DNA of 64,000 nt from Mallotus nudiflorus (Eukaryota > Streptophyta > Magnoliopsida > Malpighiales > Euphorbiaceae). The stretch lies in the NCBI GenBank assembly GCA_947683625.1, contig CANTUR010000044.1, positions 2,542,001 to 2,606,000 on the forward strand, given 5' to 3'. The notes beneath the pieces were generated by a model. The model saw only the letters and a list, made by a program, of their open reading frames with translations, was not told the origin of the DNA and searched no databases. The translations under genes were made by a program, and so were the position numbers. Positions 61,701 through 64,000 of this stretch are shown here, one piece after another (within the stretch, counting starts at the first letter, position 1; every line of letters begins with the position of its first letter).

Positions 61701-63799
61701 TGCGCAAATTGTTTTAGACAAGATATCCAATATTGCAATCACATATTCACAGCACTAATCACATATTCGAGCATTCTGAACTAATTAATGTAAATGAGAT
61801 TTTGAAATGCATAATTTTTGCACTTTTGCTCCTCTTTGAATGCAAAATGTTAACTCATGCAAAATTTATGCACAAATTGTTTAAACCATGCAATCCAATG
61901 TTCAAACTACATATTTTCAATCCTAAAGACATATTCCAGCTTTTAAAACTCATAAATCTACTTGATTTAATTGAATGCACAATTTGTGCACATTTGCGCA
62001 TGTTTGAACGCAAAAGGTGAACTTGTGCAAATTTGTGTGCAAATGGTTTTGGACAAGATATCCAATGTTCCAATCTCATATTCATAGCACTAATCACATA
62101 TTCTAGCTTTTTGAACTCATTAATATAAATGAGATTGTTGAATGCACAATTTTTGCACATTTGCGCCTGTTTGAACGCAAAATGTTAACTCGTAAAAAGT
62201 TTATGCACAAATTGTTTAAAACATGTAATCCAATGTTCCATCCACATTTTCCCAATCCTAAAGGCATATTCCAGCATTTAAAACTCATAAATCTACTTGA
62301 TTTAGTTGAATGCACAATTTGTGCACATTTGCGCATGTTTGAACGCAAAACGCGAAGTCGTGCAAATTTGTGCGCAAATGGTTTTAGACAAGATATCCAA
62401 TGTTCCAATCACATATGCACAGTACTAATCATATATTCATGCATTTTAGACTCATTAATATAAATGAGATTGTTGAATGCACAATTTTTGCACATTTTCA
62501 ACTCTTTGAACGCAAAATGTTAACTCGTGCAAAATTTATGCACAAATTGTTTGAACCATGTAATCCAAAGTTCAAAGTTCATATGTTCAATCCTAAAGAA
62601 ATATTCCAGCCTTTGAAACTCGTTAATCTACTTGATTTAATTCAATGCACAATTTGTGCACATTTGTGCATGTTCGAACGAAAAATGTGAACTCGTGCAA
62701 ATTTGCGCGTAAATGGTTTTAACGAGCCATTCAATGTTCCAATCGCATATTAACAGCACTAAACACATATTTTATCTTTTTGAACTCAAAAAATATAAGT
62801 GAGATTGTTGAATCAACAATTTTTGCACATTTGCGCCTGTTTGAACGTAAAATGTTAACTCGTGAAAAATTTATGCGCAAATTATTTAAAACATGTAATC
62901 CAATGTTCCAACTACATATTTCCAATCCTAAAGACATATTCCTGCATTTAAAAATCTTAAATCTACTTGATTTAATTGAATTCACAATTTGTGCACATTT
63001 GCGCATGCTTGAATGCAAAATGTGAACTCGTGCAAATTTGTGCGCAAAAGGTTTTAGACAAGATATCTATTCTTTCAATCACATATGCACGGCACTAATT
63101 ACATATTCTATCTTTTTAAACTCAAAAATATAAATGAGACTATTGAATGCACAATTTTTGCACATTTGCGCCTGTCGGATCGCAAAATGTTAACTCGTGT
63201 AAAATTTATGCACAAATTGTTTGAAATATGTAATCCAGTGTTCCAACTGCATATTTTCAATCCCAATGACATATTCCAGCATTTAAAACTCATAAATCTA
63301 CTTTTTCTAATTGAATGCACAATTTGGGCGCATTTATGCATGTTTGAACGGAAAACGTGAACTCGTGCAAATTTGTGCGCAAATGCAATGTTCCAATCAT
63401 ATATTCATAGCACTAATCCCATATTCATGCTTTTTAAACTCATTAATATAAATGAGATTGTGGAATGCACAATTTTTGCACATTTCCGCCTTTTTGAACT
63501 CAAAGAGTTGACTCGTGAAATTTTTTTGTACAAATTATTTCAAACATGCAATCCAATGTTCCAACTGCATATTTTCAATCCTAAAGACATATTCCAGCTT
63601 TTGAAACTCATAAATATACTTGATTTAATTGAATGCACAATTTGTGCTCATTTGTGCATGTTTGAACGCAAAACGCTAACTCGTGCAAATTTGTGCGCAT
63701 ATGGTTTTAGACAAGATATCCAATGTTCTAATCACATATGCATAGCACTAATCATATATTCAAGCATTTTGAACTCATTAATATAAATGAGATTGATGA

Positions 63800-64000
63800 A
63801 TGCACAATTTTTGCACATTTGCGCCCCTCTTTGAACACAAAATATTATCTCGTGCAAAATTTATGCACAAATTGTTTAAACCATGTAATACAAAGTTCCA
63901 ACTACATATTTTGAATCCTAAAGACATATTCCAGCCTTTGAAACTCTTGAATCTACTTGATTTAATTCAATGCACAATTTGTACACATTTGCGCATGTTT
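63800..64000. repeat. HOR copy C17, start only
   Basis: Begins with monomer a (gcgcccctctttgaacac) and is cut by the window edge. The array therefore continues to the right. Confidence 0.9.

Larger units (their letters stand above)
60340..63799. repeat. HOR copy C16, 10.5-mer
   Basis: Period 3460 bp, close to 3630 minus one 168-bp half-unit. Order is a to k, but monomer e has lost one half. The d copy shares the upstream deletion with C15. Confidence 0.89.
1..64000. repeat. AT-rich satellite array, about 335-bp monomers made of two 168-bp halves
   Basis: The same about 335-bp unit recurs across the whole window except for two LTR insertions. Each unit has two related halves: half A begins ttgaatgcacaattttt and half B begins ttgaatgcacaatttgtg. 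Both run through gtttgaacgcaaaa, ccaatgttccaa, acatatt and aaactcat in the same order. In the monomer near 381 the A start is at 381, the B start at 549 and the next A start at 716, giving 168 and 167 bp. Both strands have chance ORFs of 60-160 codons because the repeat is conserved. The family is not one I can name, and a centromeric or other heterochromatic location is only an inference. Confidence 0.97.

Noticed and set aside
1..64000. CRISPR-like array of direct repeats
   Set aside because: The repeats are 168-335 bp and contiguous, with no short unique spacers and no cas genes.
1..64000. tRNA, rRNA or telomere repeats
   Set aside because: No cloverleaf with A and B boxes, no rRNA-like conserved segment and no TTTAGGG-type tandem tract was seen on reading either strand.

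Overview
The window is essentially one long AT-rich tandem satellite array, interrupted only by two solo LTRs of retrotransposons. I see no convincing protein-coding gene, tRNA, rRNA or CRISPR array. A nuclear genome with a large complex satellite is indicated. The two roughly 0.8-kb solo LTRs, with TATA boxes and plant-like promoter motifs (W-boxes, heat-shock elements), point to a flowering plant. I do not recognise the satellite family and cannot name a species. Such arrays are usual in centromeric, pericentromeric or knob-type heterochromatin; which of these applies cannot be read from the sequence.

The satellite is built in three levels. The basic unit is about 168 bp. Two diverged versions (half A, about 168 bp; half B, about 167 bp) form a dimeric monomer of about 335 bp. 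Eleven recognisable monomer types, here called a to k, follow each other in fixed order to form a higher-order repeat (HOR) of about 3.63 kb. I set the phase at half A of monomer a (marker gcgcccctctttgaac). Markers lie at 6304, 9934, 13560, 18822, 21781, 25409, 29038, 30375, 34810, 38417, 42049, 45614, 49188, 51819, 55400, 60340 and 63800. Eleven of the 16 complete copies (C1-C16) hold all eleven monomers in order; one of these (C8) also carries a solo LTR. Copy C3 has 16 monomers, C4 has 9, C7 has 4, C13 has 8, C15 has 15, and C16 has ten and a half. Each irregular copy contains a hybrid or shortened monomer marking the recombination point.

Layout: 1-4110 is a different, dimeric array in which only monomers i and j alternate (about 662 bp per dimer), split by solo LTR 1 (1628-2451, plus strand). 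4111-6303 is a rearranged transition zone. 6304-64000 is the 11-mer HOR array, with solo LTR 2 (33047-33857, minus strand) inside the i monomer of C8. Every e monomer is preceded by a TA microsatellite of about 16-68 bp. From about 45 kb onward the copies carry a distinct set of diagnostic variants, and the last part (57.6-64 kb) looks locally homogenised.

The most notable signal is in solo LTR 2. About 320 bp upstream of its TATA box lies a heat-shock-element array in which nine of ten consecutive in-register GAA/TTC units are exact (33677-33724). It directly abuts a cluster of ten TTGAC[C/T] W-boxes in 68 bp (33607-33674). This resembles the promoter of a stress-activated retrotransposon placed inside a satellite array.
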